Notes: generated from the letters alone by a model not told the origin. A stretch of DNA of 64,000 nucleotides from Ruminococcus sp. 210702-SL.1.03 (GCF_020559915.1 NZ_JAJCLZ010000002.1:194807-258806), one strand, 5' to 3'. Shown: positions 36,122 through 45,045, numbered from the stretch's first letter. Numbers and translations are program-made.

Positions 36122-36973
36122 ATGAAACTTTTGATCTCGATAATACTTGACGTGCTCGTAGTGATGGTGCTGCTGATACCGATGATCCACGGGTTCGCAA
36201 AGGGCATGAAGCGGCTGATATTTTCTATGCTTTCGCTGGCGGTGTCAGCGGTAACGGCGTTTGCGGTATCGGGCATATTTGCCGAGCCCGTATACCAGCG
36301 GTATTTTAAGGAAAAGGTGCACACCTACTGCGAGAACGCTGCGGAAAATTACGACATCACGGCGCAGACCGGCGATATGCTCTCGCAATACGGCGTAGAG
36401 ATACCCGAGGAGGACATACGCAGTGCGCTGAGTTCGGCGGAGAGTTTGCCGAAGTCGATAAGTTCGCTGGCGGCGACGTATGGTGCTGACGCGGAGAGTG
36501 CGGCGCAGCTTGAAAAGGACGTTGACAAGATGCTCAGCGAGGACATTCCCGCGGAGATAGAGTCTGCCATGCCGCAGGGTATCCCGAGCGGATCGCTGAC
36601 GAAAGGGCAGATATACGACGCGGCGCGGGCGCTAGCGCGTTCCCCGCAGGAGGCCGCCGACTATGCCGAGAGCGAGATAGCCGCCCCCGCAGCAACGGCG
36701 GTCATCAAAACGGTGCTTTTCTTTATCGTGCAGGGCTTGATGAGTTTGATAATGCTTGCGGCGTTTTTCATATTCGGCGTAGATTTCAAGTCCGCACCGA
36801 AGACTGCGGGCGACCGTGCGGGCGGCGCTGCGCTGGGGCTTGTACAAGGCGCGGCAAGTCTGCTGATACTTGTAATGGTAGTCGGCGCGGCGGAGCAGGC
36901 TAGCGGCGGGCTATTCGACATCGAAAGTCTAAGCTCGAAGATATTCCTGCCGATATTCAACATACTTTACTGA
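36122..36973 (+). CDS. cvpA: CvpA family membrane protein
   Basis: 283 residues. The N-terminal pair of helices (LDVLVVMVLLIPMIHGFAKGMKRLIF) matches the CvpA/DedE start, where the Gly-rich turn after the first helix is typical. Two further helices lie near 195-222 and 240-260. A soluble Glu/Ser-rich loop of about 130 residues sits between the helix pairs and is longer than in E. coli CvpA. CvpA proteins are linked to colicin V export and envelope stress tolerance; the mechanism is unknown. Confidence 0.78.
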   Translation: MKLLISIILDVLVVMVLLIPMIHGFAKGMKRLIFSMLSLAVSAVTAFAVSGIFAEPVYQRYFKEKVHTYCENAAENYDITAQTGDMLSQYGVEIPEEDIRSALSSAESLPKSISSLAATYGADAESAAQLEKDVDKMLSEDIPAEIESAMPQGIPSGSLTKGQIYDAARALARSPQEAADYAESEIAAPAATAVIKTVLFFIVQGLMSLIMLAAFFIFGVDFKSAPKTAGDRAGGAALGLVQGAASLLILVMVVGAAEQASGGLFDIESLSSKIFLPIFNILY

Positions 36974-37039
36974 CTTTGCTGTTTTGCTTTTTTGCTGTTT
37001 TGCGATTGTGGTAAAATGATGAAAGTTTGCGGGTATGTA

Positions 37040-37068
37040 TTGCAATCTTGATTAAAATGGTGTATAAT
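37040..37068 (+). promoter_or_regulatory. Promoter upstream of the ClpE-like gene
   Basis: TTGCAA, 17-bp spacer, TATAAT. The start codon is about 345 bp downstream, so the transcript would contain repeat copy 2 in its leader. No CtsR or CIRCE operator was seen. Confidence 0.6.
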
Positions 37069-37119
37069 TAAGGGTAATCTGAATGTGGGGGTTCTGGTTT
37101 GGGGCTTTTACTGGGTTTG

Positions 37120-37221
37120 TTCAAGGGCGTGCGCCCTTGAAGGCCGCGTTTGTTGGGCGACGGACTAGGAAAATCCCTCTATCGCAGGGATTTTCCTCTT
37201 TTAAAACAGTCCACCGGACTG
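37120..37221 (+). repeat. Multi-hairpin intergenic repeat, copy 2 (inverted)
   Basis: The order is reversed relative to copy 1: TTCAAGGGCG stem (37120-37141), AGGAAAATCCCT stem (37167-37197), then TTTTAAAACAGTCC (37199-37212) whose right arm is cut to GGACTG. Left flanks are related too (GGGGG, TTGGTTTG-like). The rest of the 438-bp gap shows only a short TCGGC/GCCGA hairpin and the promoter listed separately. Confidence 0.85.
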
Positions 37222-37411
37222 ATTTAGGAAATTCGGCGAAGCCGACTTTCCACGCGCCGCTTGAGCACGCGCTTTTCTTATCTTCACGCTTTACGATTGT
37301 TCGTGCTCGGCGTTTACACCGCGACTTATTAGGTGATTTGGATTATTATTTTAGACTTCTACTATTTATATATATATTGGCTTTTTGCCTAAGGAAAGGA
37401 TGAAATGAAAT

Positions 37412-39736
37412 ATGCTGATGTGCTCTAAATGCGGCAAACGCCCTGCCGTTGTCTTTATTTCCCAAATGGGCGCTCACGACCACAACGAAGGCGGCAACGG
37501 CCTCGGTAAAGGTCTCTGCATCGTCTGCGCCAAAGAAGCTGGTATCCCGCAGGTCGATGAATACATCAAAAGAATGGGTATCAGCGATGAAGATCTGGAG
37601 GAAATGGCTAACGCCACCAGCGACCTCTTCGACGAGGGCGAGTCTTTTGAAAACGGCGGCAGCAGCACCCTCCCCGAGCTTTTCGGAAACCTGATGGGCA
37701 ACGTCGAAAAACTCTTCGGCGGCGCGGCTATGCCCACCGCTCAGACCCCCGATGGCGAGCCTGCTCAGTCGGGCTCGTTCGCGAAAAAGCCCGCAAAAGA
37801 TAAGCCGAAGCCAAAGCTGAAATACCTCAACACCTACTGCACCAACCTCTCGGAAAAGGCTGCCAGCGGCAATATGGACAACGTCATCGGGCGCGAGCGC
37901 GAGATCGACCGCGTTATTCAGATACTCTCGCGCCGTCAGAAAAACAACCCATGCCTGATAGGCGAGCCCGGCGTCGGCAAGACCGCGATAGCCGAGGGCA
38001 TAGCTCAGCGCATCAGTTCGGGCGACGTGCCCTACCGTCTGCACGACAAGACCGTTTACCTGCTCGACATGGCTGCGCTGGTAGCGGGCACGCAGTTCCG
38101 CGGACAGTTCGAGAGCCGCATGAAAGGGCTTATCGAAGAGGTCAAGCGGCTGGGCAACGTTATACTTTTCATCGACGAGGTACATTCAATAGTCGGTACG
38201 GGCGACTCTGAGGGCAGCATGAGCGCTTCAAATATCCTAAAGCCTGCGCTTTCGCGCGGCGAGGTACAGGTCATCGGCGCGACTACTTTCAGCGAGTACC
38301 GCAAGTACATCGAGAAAGACGCGGCGCTCGAGCGGCGTTTTCAGCCCGTAACGGTCAACGAACCGACGATAGCCGACGCCTGCCGTATGCTCGAGGGCAT
38401 AAAGAAATATTACGAAGCGCACCACAAGATACACGTTTCGGATGCGATGATCCGCGAGTGCGTGCAGCTTTCTGAGCGCTACATTACTGACAGATATTTG
38501 CCCGATAAGGCGATAGACCTGCTGGACGAAGCCTGCGCATATGCCTCCACCCGAAACAGCGCGCTGGAGGAGTTTGAAAAGCTGACGGACGAGTCGGCGG
38601 CGGCAGACCTCGCGGTAGAGGAAGCCGAAAGCAGCAGCGAAAAGGAAGAAAACCCCGATTACGAAAAGATCGCCGAGCTGAAAATGAACCAGATGCGCAT
38701 TTCAAACCGTCTGGAAGAGCTGAAGCCGCAAGCGGACGCCGCGCAGGTAACGGAAAAAGACCTCGCGCAGGTGATAGAAGTTTGGACGGGCATACCCGCC
38801 AGCAAGATCGAGGCTACCGAGTTTGAGAAGATACGCAGCCTGCCCGAGATACTTTCGGCGCGCGTTATCGGTCAGGAGGAAGCCATAAAGGCGGTCAGCG
38901 CAGCTATCCGCCGCAGCCGCATACATCTTTCTAAGCGCATACGCCCCGCCTCGTTCATATTTGTAGGTCCTACCGGCGTCGGCAAGACCGAGCTTGTAAA
39001 GGTGCTGGGCGAAACGCTCTTTGACGAAAACGAGCCGCTGATAAGGGTAGATATGTCGGAGTACATGGAGAAGCACTCGGTGAGCAAGCTCATCGGTTCA
39101 CCTCCCGGCTACGTCGGCTTTGACGAAGCGGGTCAGCTAACTGAAAAGGTTCGCCGCCGCCCGTATTCGGTAGTGCTTTTCGACGAGATAGAGAAAGCGC
39201 ACCCCGACGTTATGAACATTCTTCTTCAAATATTGGACGAGGGACAGATACACGATTCGCAGGGCAGACCTGTTTCGTTCCAAAATACAGTTATAGTAAT
39301 GACGTCTAACGCCGGTTCTACTGACAGAGATACGGGCGTTGGCTTTAACAAAACGCAGGCTGAGATCTCTAAGGACAAGGCTATGAAAGCGCTGGGCGAG
39401 TTCCTGCGCCCCGAGTTCCTCGGCAGAGTGGACGAGGTGGTAGTTTTCAACCCGCTTACGGAGGAGGACTACGGCAAGATAGCCGCCCTGATGCTGGACG
39501 AGATGCGCGAGCCGCTTGAAGAGCAGGGAATATCGCTTGCATACAAGCCCGCGGCGACCGCGCTCATCGCGAAAAAGGCTTACGGCAAAAAGCTCGGCGG
39601 AAGAGATATACGCAAGGTCATTCGCGAAGAGGTGGAAGACCCCCTCGCCGAGATAATGGTGGAAAAGGGCGAGAGCGGAATTAAGCTGGTGCTGATAGAC
39701 GCGCAGGACGATAAGCTTATCGTTAAGGCAGAGTAA
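37412..39736 (+). CDS. clpE: ATP-dependent Clp protease ATP-binding subunit, ClpE-like
   Basis: 774 residues. An N-terminal zinc finger (C4, C7, C36, C39) takes the place of the ClpC N-domain. Two AAA+ modules follow: Walker A GEPGVGKTAIAE near 190 with Walker B VILFIDEVHSIVG, and Walker A GPTGVGKTELVK near 523 with Walker B SVVLFDEIEKAHPD. A Glu-rich coiled middle domain lies between them. A zinc finger plus two AAA modules is the ClpE type, a Hsp100 unfoldase that feeds ClpP and disaggregates proteins after stress. No mcsAB/ctsR genes are nearby. The ribosome site is AAGGAAAGG, unusually far (about 11 nt) from the start. Confidence 0.88.
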   Translation: MLMCSKCGKRPAVVFISQMGAHDHNEGGNGLGKGLCIVCAKEAGIPQVDEYIKRMGISDEDLEEMANATSDLFDEGESFENGGSSTLPELFGNLMGNVEKLFGGAAMPTAQTPDGEPAQSGSFAKKPAKDKPKPKLKYLNTYCTNLSEKAASGNMDNVIGREREIDRVIQILSRRQKNNPCLIGEPGVGKTAIAEGIAQRISSGDVPYRLHDKTVYLLDMAALVAGTQFRGQFESRMKGLIEEVKRLGNVILFIDEVHSIVGTGDSEGSMSASNILKPALSRGEVQVIGATTFSEYRKYIEKDAALERRFQPVTVNEPTIADACRMLEGIKKYYEAHHKIHVSDAMIRECVQLSERYITDRYLPDKAIDLLDEACAYASTRNSALEEFEKLTDESAAADLAVEEAESSSEKEENPDYEKIAELKMNQMRISNRLEELKPQADAAQVTEKDLAQVIEVWTGIPASKIEATEFEKIRSLPEILSARVIGQEEAIKAVSAAIRRSRIHLSKRIRPASFIFVGPTGVGKTELVKVLGETLFDENEPLIRVDMSEYMEKHSVSKLIGSPPGYVGFDEAGQLTEKVRRRPYSVVLFDEIEKAHPDVMNILLQILDEGQIHDSQGRPVSFQNTVIVMTSNAGSTDRDTGVGFNKTQAEISKDKAMKALGEFLRPEFLGRVDEVVVFNPLTEEDYGKIAALMLDEMREPLEEQGISLAYKPAATALIAKKAYGKKLGGRDIRKVIREEVEDPLAEIMVEKGESGIKLVLIDAQDDKLIVKAE

Positions 39737-39775
39737 GGCATAGCGGCTTCGCCGCAAAAAATATATGATCTCCAC

Positions 39776-39812
39776 GAACGGACGGCGAAAAAGCCGCCCG
39801 TTCTTTTTTTTG
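39776..39812 (+). terminator. Terminator after the ClpE-like gene
   Basis: GAACGG-A-CGGC / GCCG-C-CCGTTC stem with loop GAAAAA and eight T. A smaller GCGGC/GCCGC hairpin (39743-39755) precedes it. Confidence 0.88.
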
Positions 39813-39905
39813 CTTTATTTGACTAATTTGCGGCGGCGTACTGATTAGGAATAGTGAAATTCTCCAAAGATTTATTTTGATAGGCACTTTTAACAAACTT
39901 GCCAC

Positions 39906-39934
39906 TTGACATATGTGCAGTTTAGACATATAAT
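39906..39934 (+). promoter_or_regulatory. Promoter of the alpha-glucan phosphorylase gene
   Basis: Perfect TTGACA, 17-bp spacer, TATAAT. A leader of about 200 nt follows. That leader is open in frame with the gene, but the phosphorylase start is set by AGGAGG at 40131. Confidence 0.85.
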
Positions 39935-40141
39935 AGTATATGGGGCATTATGCACGGGTTTTCATGGACGAAATCGCGCGCGAAATATGTAATCAATTCA
40001 CGTTTTGTTGATGAAATTGCGGGCAAAATGTGGTATGATAAAATAAATGTATCGGTCAAACGTTTTCACAAGAGCTATCTATGGCTTTTTTGTATGAAGT
40101 TGAACGCTGCCGATGCGAAAGGAAATATAGGAGGAAATGAT

Positions 40142-42562
40142 ATGGCTAAAGCAGTTAAAGCACCGGAGCCGAAAACGATCTCTAAAGAAGAGCTGAAACA
40201 GAAATTCGTTCAGGTACTTCACGACGACTTCCAGACGACTCCCGAAGAAGCTTCCGACCAGCAGGTATACGAGGCTCTTACCAAAATAGTAGTAGGTATC
40301 TTAAAGGCTAAGCGCCGCCACTTTACAGTTAAAAACAGATCTGAGGGTAAGAAGAAGATCTACTACCTTTCGATGGAGTTCCTGATGGGCAGAAGCCTCA
40401 AGACCAGCATCTACAACCTTGAGATGGTAGACGAAACAGTCGCTATGCTCAAGGACTTCGGCATTTCTATAAACGGCATTTACGAAATGGAGCCTGACGC
40501 AGGTCTGGGCAACGGCGGTCTGGGAAGACTTGCTGCCTGCTACCTCGACGCGCTGGCTGCCGACGGCTACCACGCTACCGGCTACTCCATTCTTTACGAA
40601 TACGGCATCTTTAAGCAGAAGCTGGAAGACGGCTGGCAGACCGAGCTGCCCGATAACTGGCTGCCCGGCGGATCCGCTATGCTCGTTCCCGTGCCCAGCG
40701 CCGCTATCGAAGTTAAGTTCGACGGCAACCTTAAAGAATACTGGGATAACAACTTCCACTGCGTAGAGCTGGAAAACTACACCTCTGTACTCGCAGTACC
40801 TTACGATATGTTCGTTTCGGGCTACGACAGCGAGGCTGTTTCTAAGCTGCGCCTTTGGAAAGCGGAAGTTCCCTCTTTTGATATGGCTATGTTCAACAAG
40901 GGCGATTATTCTAAGGCTCTTGGCAGAAATATCATGTCGCAGGCTATCACTAAGGTGCTTTATCCTAACGATAACCACGCTGAGGGCAAGTCACTGCGTC
41001 TGCGCCAGCAGTATTTCCTCGTAGCAGCTTCCGTAGGCGATATTGTAAACACTCATATGAACGTTTACGGCACTATGGATAACCTTGCCGATAAGGTAGC
41101 TATCCACATCAACGATACTCACCCCACCCTCGCTATCCCCGAGCTGATGAGAATACTGCTCGACGACTGCGGCTACGACTGGGACAAGGCTTGGGACATC
41201 GTTACTCACACCTTTGCTTACACCAACCACACCGTAATGCCCGAAGCTCTCGAAAAATGGGACTGCAACCTGCTCAAGAGCGTTACACCGAGAATCTTCT
41301 CCATCATCGTAGAGATAAACGAGAGATACTGCAAGAAACTTTGGGATATGTATCATGACGAGGGCAAGGTCACTCATATGTCCATCATCGAAAACAACAT
41401 GGTAAAGATGGCTACCCTCTGCGTACACGCTTCGCACCATGTAAACGGCGTTGCTAAGATACACTCTGAGATAATAAAGAAGGAAACTTTCAAGGACGAG
41501 TACCAGTACACTCCCGAAAAGTTCACCAACGTTACCAACGGTATCGCTTACAGAAGATGGCTGTATCAGTCGAACGAGGGTCTTACCTCGCTGCTCAAGG
41601 ACTGCATAGGCGACGGTTTCCTCAAGGACGCTTCCGAGCTGAGCAAGTTCAAGGCATTCGCCGACGATAAGGCAGTACTCGAAAAGCTGACCAAGATAAA
41701 GAAGGAAAACAAAGAGCGTTTCGCTAAGTATGTAAAGAACCAGTACGGCGCTGCCCTCAATACCGACTCTATCTTCGACGTACAGGTAAAGCGCCTGCAC
41801 GAGTACAAGCGCCAGCAGCTCAACGCCCTCAACATCATTGCTGAGTACAATTACCTCAAGGCCAACCCCGACGCACCCTTCGTGCCAAAGACCTACATCT
41901 TCGCGGCTAAGGCTGCCCCCGGATACTACATGGCTAAGCAGATAATCAAGCTGATCTGGAACATCTCGCAGGAGCTGAGAAAAGATCCTAAGCTGAATAA
42001 GAAGCTGAACGTTATCTTCATGGAAGATTACTGCGTATCCCTCTCTGAGATACTCATGCCCGCCGCCAATATCTCCGAGCAGATCTCGCTCGCAGGTACT
42101 GAGGCTTCGGGTACCGGCAACATGAAGCTTATGATAAACGGCGCTATCACCCTCGGAACTCTCGACGGAGCTAACGTAGAGATACACGAGCAGGTAGGCG
42201 ACGAGAATATCCTCCTCTTCGGCATGAATGTTGACGAGGTAGAGGCTGCTAAGCCGAATTACAAGCCTATCGACGTTTACAACTCTAACGGCGTACTGAG
42301 AGCCGCTGTTGACAGACTCGTTTCCGGCATAAACGGCGAGCAGTTCAATGAGATAGCAAATTCGCTCAAGACTACTGACACCTACATGGCGTTCGCAGAC
42401 TTCGCTTCCTATCAGGACGCGCAGAGAAGAGCGAGCGAGAGCTACTCTGACACTGAGAAGTGGGCTAAGATGAGCCTTATGAACATCGCAGGCGCAGGCA
42501 TATTCTCCGCTGACAGAGCTGTTGACGAATACGCTAAGAACATCTGGAACCTTACTAAGTAA
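40142..42562 (+). CDS. glgP: Glycogen/alpha-glucan phosphorylase
   Basis: 806 residues from ATG 40142 behind AGGAGGAAATGAT. Family marks are KKIYYLSMEFLMGRSL, EPDAGLGNGGLGRLAACYLDALA, the VQVKRLHEYKRQ region and EASGTGNMKLMINGAITLGTLDGANVEI, whose Lys carries pyridoxal phosphate. It releases glucose-1-phosphate from glycogen or maltodextrin ends. Codon use is biased, which suggests high expression, as for PFOR. No other glycogen genes are adjacent. The gene is flanked by its own promoter and terminator. Confidence 0.96.
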   Translation: MAKAVKAPEPKTISKEELKQKFVQVLHDDFQTTPEEASDQQVYEALTKIVVGILKAKRRHFTVKNRSEGKKKIYYLSMEFLMGRSLKTSIYNLEMVDETVAMLKDFGISINGIYEMEPDAGLGNGGLGRLAACYLDALAADGYHATGYSILYEYGIFKQKLEDGWQTELPDNWLPGGSAMLVPVPSAAIEVKFDGNLKEYWDNNFHCVELENYTSVLAVPYDMFVSGYDSEAVSKLRLWKAEVPSFDMAMFNKGDYSKALGRNIMSQAITKVLYPNDNHAEGKSLRLRQQYFLVAASVGDIVNTHMNVYGTMDNLADKVAIHINDTHPTLAIPELMRILLDDCGYDWDKAWDIVTHTFAYTNHTVMPEALEKWDCNLLKSVTPRIFSIIVEINERYCKKLWDMYHDEGKVTHMSIIENNMVKMATLCVHASHHVNGVAKIHSEIIKKETFKDEYQYTPEKFTNVTNGIAYRRWLYQSNEGLTSLLKDCIGDGFLKDASELSKFKAFADDKAVLEKLTKIKKENKERFAKYVKNQYGAALNTDSIFDVQVKRLHEYKRQQLNALNIIAEYNYLKANPDAPFVPKTYIFAAKAAPGYYMAKQIIKLIWNISQELRKDPKLNKKLNVIFMEDYCVSLSEILMPAANISEQISLAGTEASGTGNMKLMINGAITLGTLDGANVEIHEQVGDENILLFGMNVDEVEAAKPNYKPIDVYNSNGVLRAAVDRLVSGINGEQFNEIANSLKTTDTYMAFADFASYQDAQRRASESYSDTEKWAKMSLMNIAGAGIFSADRAVDEYAKNIWNLTK

Positions 42563-42580
42563 TTTTCAGAATATATTTTC

Positions 42581-42622
42581 GCTGCGGGAAGAGTACCAAA
42601 AACTCTTTCCGCAGCTTTTTTT
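42581..42622 (+). terminator. Terminator after glgP
   Basis: 14-bp stem starting GCTGCGG with one mismatch, loop of about 7 nt, then seven T. Confidence 0.92.
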
Positions 42623-42789
42623 GTTTTATGAAAACTGCGTGAAACAATTTGGAAAAAAGAATGTTAATTTTAGTTAACATATCATAAAAGAAAATTTACA
42701 ATGATTGTACAGATTTTACTACAGCGCTTTTTTGAAGCCGATGAATTGTTGTTTAATCAGCCAAAATTTATTTTTTTTGCTCAAAACCC

Positions 42790-42818
42790 TTGCATTTTTC
42801 GACATATGGTGATATAAT
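42790..42818 (+). promoter_or_regulatory. Promoter of the amino-acid transporter leader
   Basis: TTGCAT, 17-bp spacer, TATAAT. The first structural gene starts about 450 bp further on, so a very long leader RNA is expected. Confidence 0.75.
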
Positions 42819-42832
42819 TAAATCAAGCTAAA

Positions 42833-42925
42833 GAGGACAACACCTCAGAAAGCTGATAATAAATTTCCGACAAAGAAGTCGCTCGAATGTTTGGATAATC
42901 AGGCATGGGCGGCGATTTTTCTTTT
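42833..42925 (+). promoter_or_regulatory. ANTAR-like antiterminator unit 1 with terminator
   Basis: Two short hairpins with six-base loops: GAGG(ACAACA)CCTC at 42833-42846 and CGAC(AAAGAA)GTCG at 42868-42881. The right arm of the second is also the left arm of a terminator-like stem (GTCGCTC with GGGCGGC at 42907-42913, two wobbles), followed by GATTTTTCTTTT. The second loop has A at position 1 and G at position 4, the feature ANTAR proteins read; the first loop has A at 1 but A at 4. Confidence 0.55.
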
Positions 42926-42930
42926 ATGGG

Positions 42931-43016
42931 GATAATTAAATATCATTACCGACAATGGCGTCGCTTTCCGCATAAAGGCTCTGAAAAGGGTCGGCGGAGA
43001 AGCGGCGTTTTTTTTT
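42931..43016 (+). promoter_or_regulatory. ANTAR-like antiterminator unit 2 with terminator
   Basis: Hairpins GATA(ATTAAA)TATC at 42931-42944 and CGAC(AATGGC)GTCG at 42950-42963. The second has A1 and G4. Its right arm is shared with a strong terminator: CGTCGCT/AGCGGCG plus TCCGC/GCGGA, then nine T (42959-43016). The two structures cannot form together. Confidence 0.6.
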
Positions 43017-43057
43017 AGTTGGCAGATGGGCGAAACTAAAAGCAAAACTAAACGAGT

Positions 43058-43134
43058 TGACAAAGGCGTCATTTCCGCAGGCAGGTCTGAGCGATAAGCT
43101 TGAAACAGACCGAGCGGAGAGGACGCTTTTAATT
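43058..43134 (+). promoter_or_regulatory. ANTAR-like antiterminator unit 3 with terminator
   Basis: Hairpin TGAC(AAAGGC)GTCA at 43058-43071, again A1 and G4; the closing pair changed from C-G to T-A compared with units 1 and 2, a compensating change. Its right arm overlaps the terminator GCGTC/GACGC with inner TCCGC/GCGGA and GGTCTG/CAGACC, then TTTTAATT. A clear first hexaloop hairpin is not visible here; TTTAGTT/AACTAAA (about 43014-43040) is the nearest stem. The 130 bp up to the gene hold one more hairpin (CAAAAGG/CCTTTTG, 43172-43207). Confidence 0.55.
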
Positions 43135-43271
43135 ATAGTCTGAATAGTGAGCGATGGGGAAAACGCATTTCAAAAGGTCACCGGCTGCAGCGAAAAAAAG
43201 CCTTTTGATGAAGAAAAGCATCGTGAAGCAAGCAGACGAAAATATCTCAATTCTATAAGGAGTGGTCAAAA

Positions 43272-44159
43272 ATGAAAAGAAGTTTTAAAAGGGTACTCGC
43301 AGCGATCACAGCCGGTTGTCTTTGCATGGGAATGTTATCTTCCTGCGGCGGCAGCGATGGAGATTCGTCTAAGGCGGCGGCTGACGGAAAGGTTCTCAGA
43401 GTAGGTATGGAATGCGCATACGCACCTTTTAACTGGACGCAGAAAACCGAGGACACCCCCGACGGCGGCAAGGCTGTACCGATATACAATCAGGACGGCA
43501 GCTACGCTTACGGCTACGACGTAATGGTAGCGCAAAAGATCGCCGATGAGCTGGATATGGAACTCGAGATACATAAAGTAGAGTGGGATTCAATAGGCCT
43601 CAGCATGGATTCGGGCGAATATGACTGCATCATCGCAGGAATGGGCAGAACCGCTAAGCGCGAAAAATCTTACGCTTTCACCGAACCTTACTATTACAGA
43701 GATAACTGCATAGTAGTAAAGGCTGACTCAGACCTTGCGAACGTTACGGGACTTTCGCAGCTGAAAGGCAAGAACGTTACCGTTACCACGCAGCTCGGCA
43801 CCGGCTGGGTAGACCTGCTCGATCAGGTTCCCGACGCAAAGCTCGGCTCTAACTACGAAACTACCGCAGAGGTATTCCTCGCGATCTCAAACAACGTTGC
43901 GGACGTAGCCGTTATCGACGTTCCTACTGCTGAGTCGGCGCTGCTGACCAACAAGGATCTCAAGCTCATCAGACTTGACGAAAACGACGCTTTCCAGAAC
44001 GACCAGGAAATGACTAACGTCTGCATAGCTACCAGAAAGGACGATACCGAGCTTCGCGACAAGATACAGGGAGCTATGGATAAGCTGGAGTGGAATGACA
44101 AGGCAAAGATGGACGAGCTAATGGAAACTGCAATATCTTCGCAGCCTGCGGCTAACTAA
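43272..44159 (+). CDS. Polar amino-acid ABC transporter, substrate-binding lipoprotein
   Basis: 295 residues. A signal peptide ends in a lipobox (LSSC, Cys 25), so the protein is lipid-anchored outside the membrane. The rest is a family 3 solute-binding protein: VLRVGMECAYAPFNW at the start, YGYDVMVAQKIADEL, DCIIAGMGRTAKREKSYAFTEPYY, then GKNVTVTTQLGTG. These residues line the amino-acid site in HisJ/GlnH proteins. The ligand (probably a polar or charged amino acid) is not certain. It is the first gene of a permease-ATPase operon controlled by the long leader upstream. Confidence 0.92.
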   Translation: MKRSFKRVLAAITAGCLCMGMLSSCGGSDGDSSKAAADGKVLRVGMECAYAPFNWTQKTEDTPDGGKAVPIYNQDGSYAYGYDVMVAQKIADELDMELEIHKVEWDSIGLSMDSGEYDCIIAGMGRTAKREKSYAFTEPYYYRDNCIVVKADSDLANVTGLSQLKGKNVTVTTQLGTGWVDLLDQVPDAKLGSNYETTAEVFLAISNNVADVAVIDVPTAESALLTNKDLKLIRLDENDAFQNDQEMTNVCIATRKDDTELRDKIQGAMDKLEWNDKAKMDELMETAISSQPAAN

Positions 44160-44201
44160 ATCAGATCTCTGACTGATAAGAATACAATACCTGAAAACTT
44201 G

Positions 44202-44227
44202 GAATGACTGATGAAATGCGGTCATTC
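44202..44227 (+). other. Intercistronic hairpin between binding-protein and permease genes
   Basis: GAATGAC/GTCATTC stem, 12-nt loop, no T-run. Such hairpins after binding-protein genes usually stabilise the upstream mRNA so that the binding protein is made in excess. Confidence 0.5.
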
Positions 44228-44286
44228 TGAGCCGTAAGGGCAAAATATCTATCTATAATTTATAAACTGAGAAAAGGGGAAATGTT

Positions 44287-45045
44287 ATGAATTTCAAAGA
44301 TCCTACCAACATGATCGAGTGGATCGTGTATATAGCTCTTGAATACAAGGATATGTTCCTGCAAGGCTTGTGGATAACGCTTTACATTTCAATAGTCGGC
44401 ACGCTGGTCGGCTTCATCGTTGGCTACCTCGTGGGCATAGTACAGGATATTAAGATAAACAAAGATGACAATATCATAAAGCGCATACTTATGCGCCTGC
44501 TAAAGATCATCTGCCTTGTGTATGTCGAGATATTCCGCGGCACGCCTATGATAGTACAGGGCATGATAGTTTATTACGGTCTGCTGAAAGCGGAGGTAAA
44601 CATCACCCCCGTGCTTGCGGGTATAATCGTTACCGTTCTCAATACCGGCGCTTACATGGCTGAAACGGTGCGCGGCGGTATCAATTCGGTGGACAAGGGC
44701 CAGAAAGAGGGCGCTTGGTCGCTGGGCATGTCGCCTATGAAGACTATGCTGCTGGTAGTTTTGCCGCAGGCTTTCAAGAACGTAGTTCCCGAAATGGTAA
44801 ACACCTTCCTTACAAACCTCAAGATGACCTCGGTACTGAACGTCATCGGCGTATCGGAGCTGTTCCTCGTTGCAAAGACGGCGGGCGGTACTTACTACAA
44901 GTATTTCGAGGCTTACCTCGTTATCGCCGTCATCTACTTCGTTCTTTGCTTCATATTCAACAGAGTGTTTATGGCGCTGGAGAAGAAGCTGGGCAACAAG
45001 AGCGACTACGTTCTCGCTACCGAATACATCGAAGAGAAAATGTAA
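44287..45045 (+). CDS. Polar amino-acid ABC transporter, permease
   Basis: 252 residues with about five membrane helices. FLQGLWITLYISIVGTLVGFIVGYLVG is the HisM/GlnP-type start, EIFRGTPMIVQGMIVYYG is the family loop, and the EAA motif is GAYMAETVRGGINSVDKGQKEGAWSLGMSP, which docks on the ATPase. The unusually long N-terminal cytoplasmic insertion (DIKINKDDNIIKRILMRLLKI) is worth noting. It starts 127 bp after the binding-protein gene and is 15 bp from the ATPase gene. Confidence 0.93.
   Translation: MNFKDPTNMIEWIVYIALEYKDMFLQGLWITLYISIVGTLVGFIVGYLVGIVQDIKINKDDNIIKRILMRLLKIICLVYVEIFRGTPMIVQGMIVYYGLLKAEVNITPVLAGIIVTVLNTGAYMAETVRGGINSVDKGQKEGAWSLGMSPMKTMLLVVLPQAFKNVVPEMVNTFLTNLKMTSVLNVIGVSELFLVAKTAGGTYYKYFEAYLVIAVIYFVLCFIFNRVFMALEKKLGNKSDYVLATEYIEEKM

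Noticed and set aside
36974..37411. CtsR or CIRCE heat-shock operator before the ClpE-like gene
   Set aside because: I looked for the CtsR heptad direct repeat and the TTAGCACTC inverted repeat and saw neither.
39950..40141. In-frame extension of the phosphorylase towards the promoter
   Set aside because: No ribosome site at 39950 and the sequence before MAKAVK has no phosphorylase similarity; AGGAGG fixes the start at 40142.
40991..42187. 398-codon minus-strand ORF opposite glgP
   Set aside because: Same cause as above: a shadow of a highly biased gene, with no start signals.
42833..43134. T-box, lysine, glutamine or c-di-GMP riboswitch in the transporter leader
   Set aside because: None of the conserved cores (such as the T-box GGGTGGAACC) is present; the repeated six-base loops next to terminators fit ANTAR sites better.
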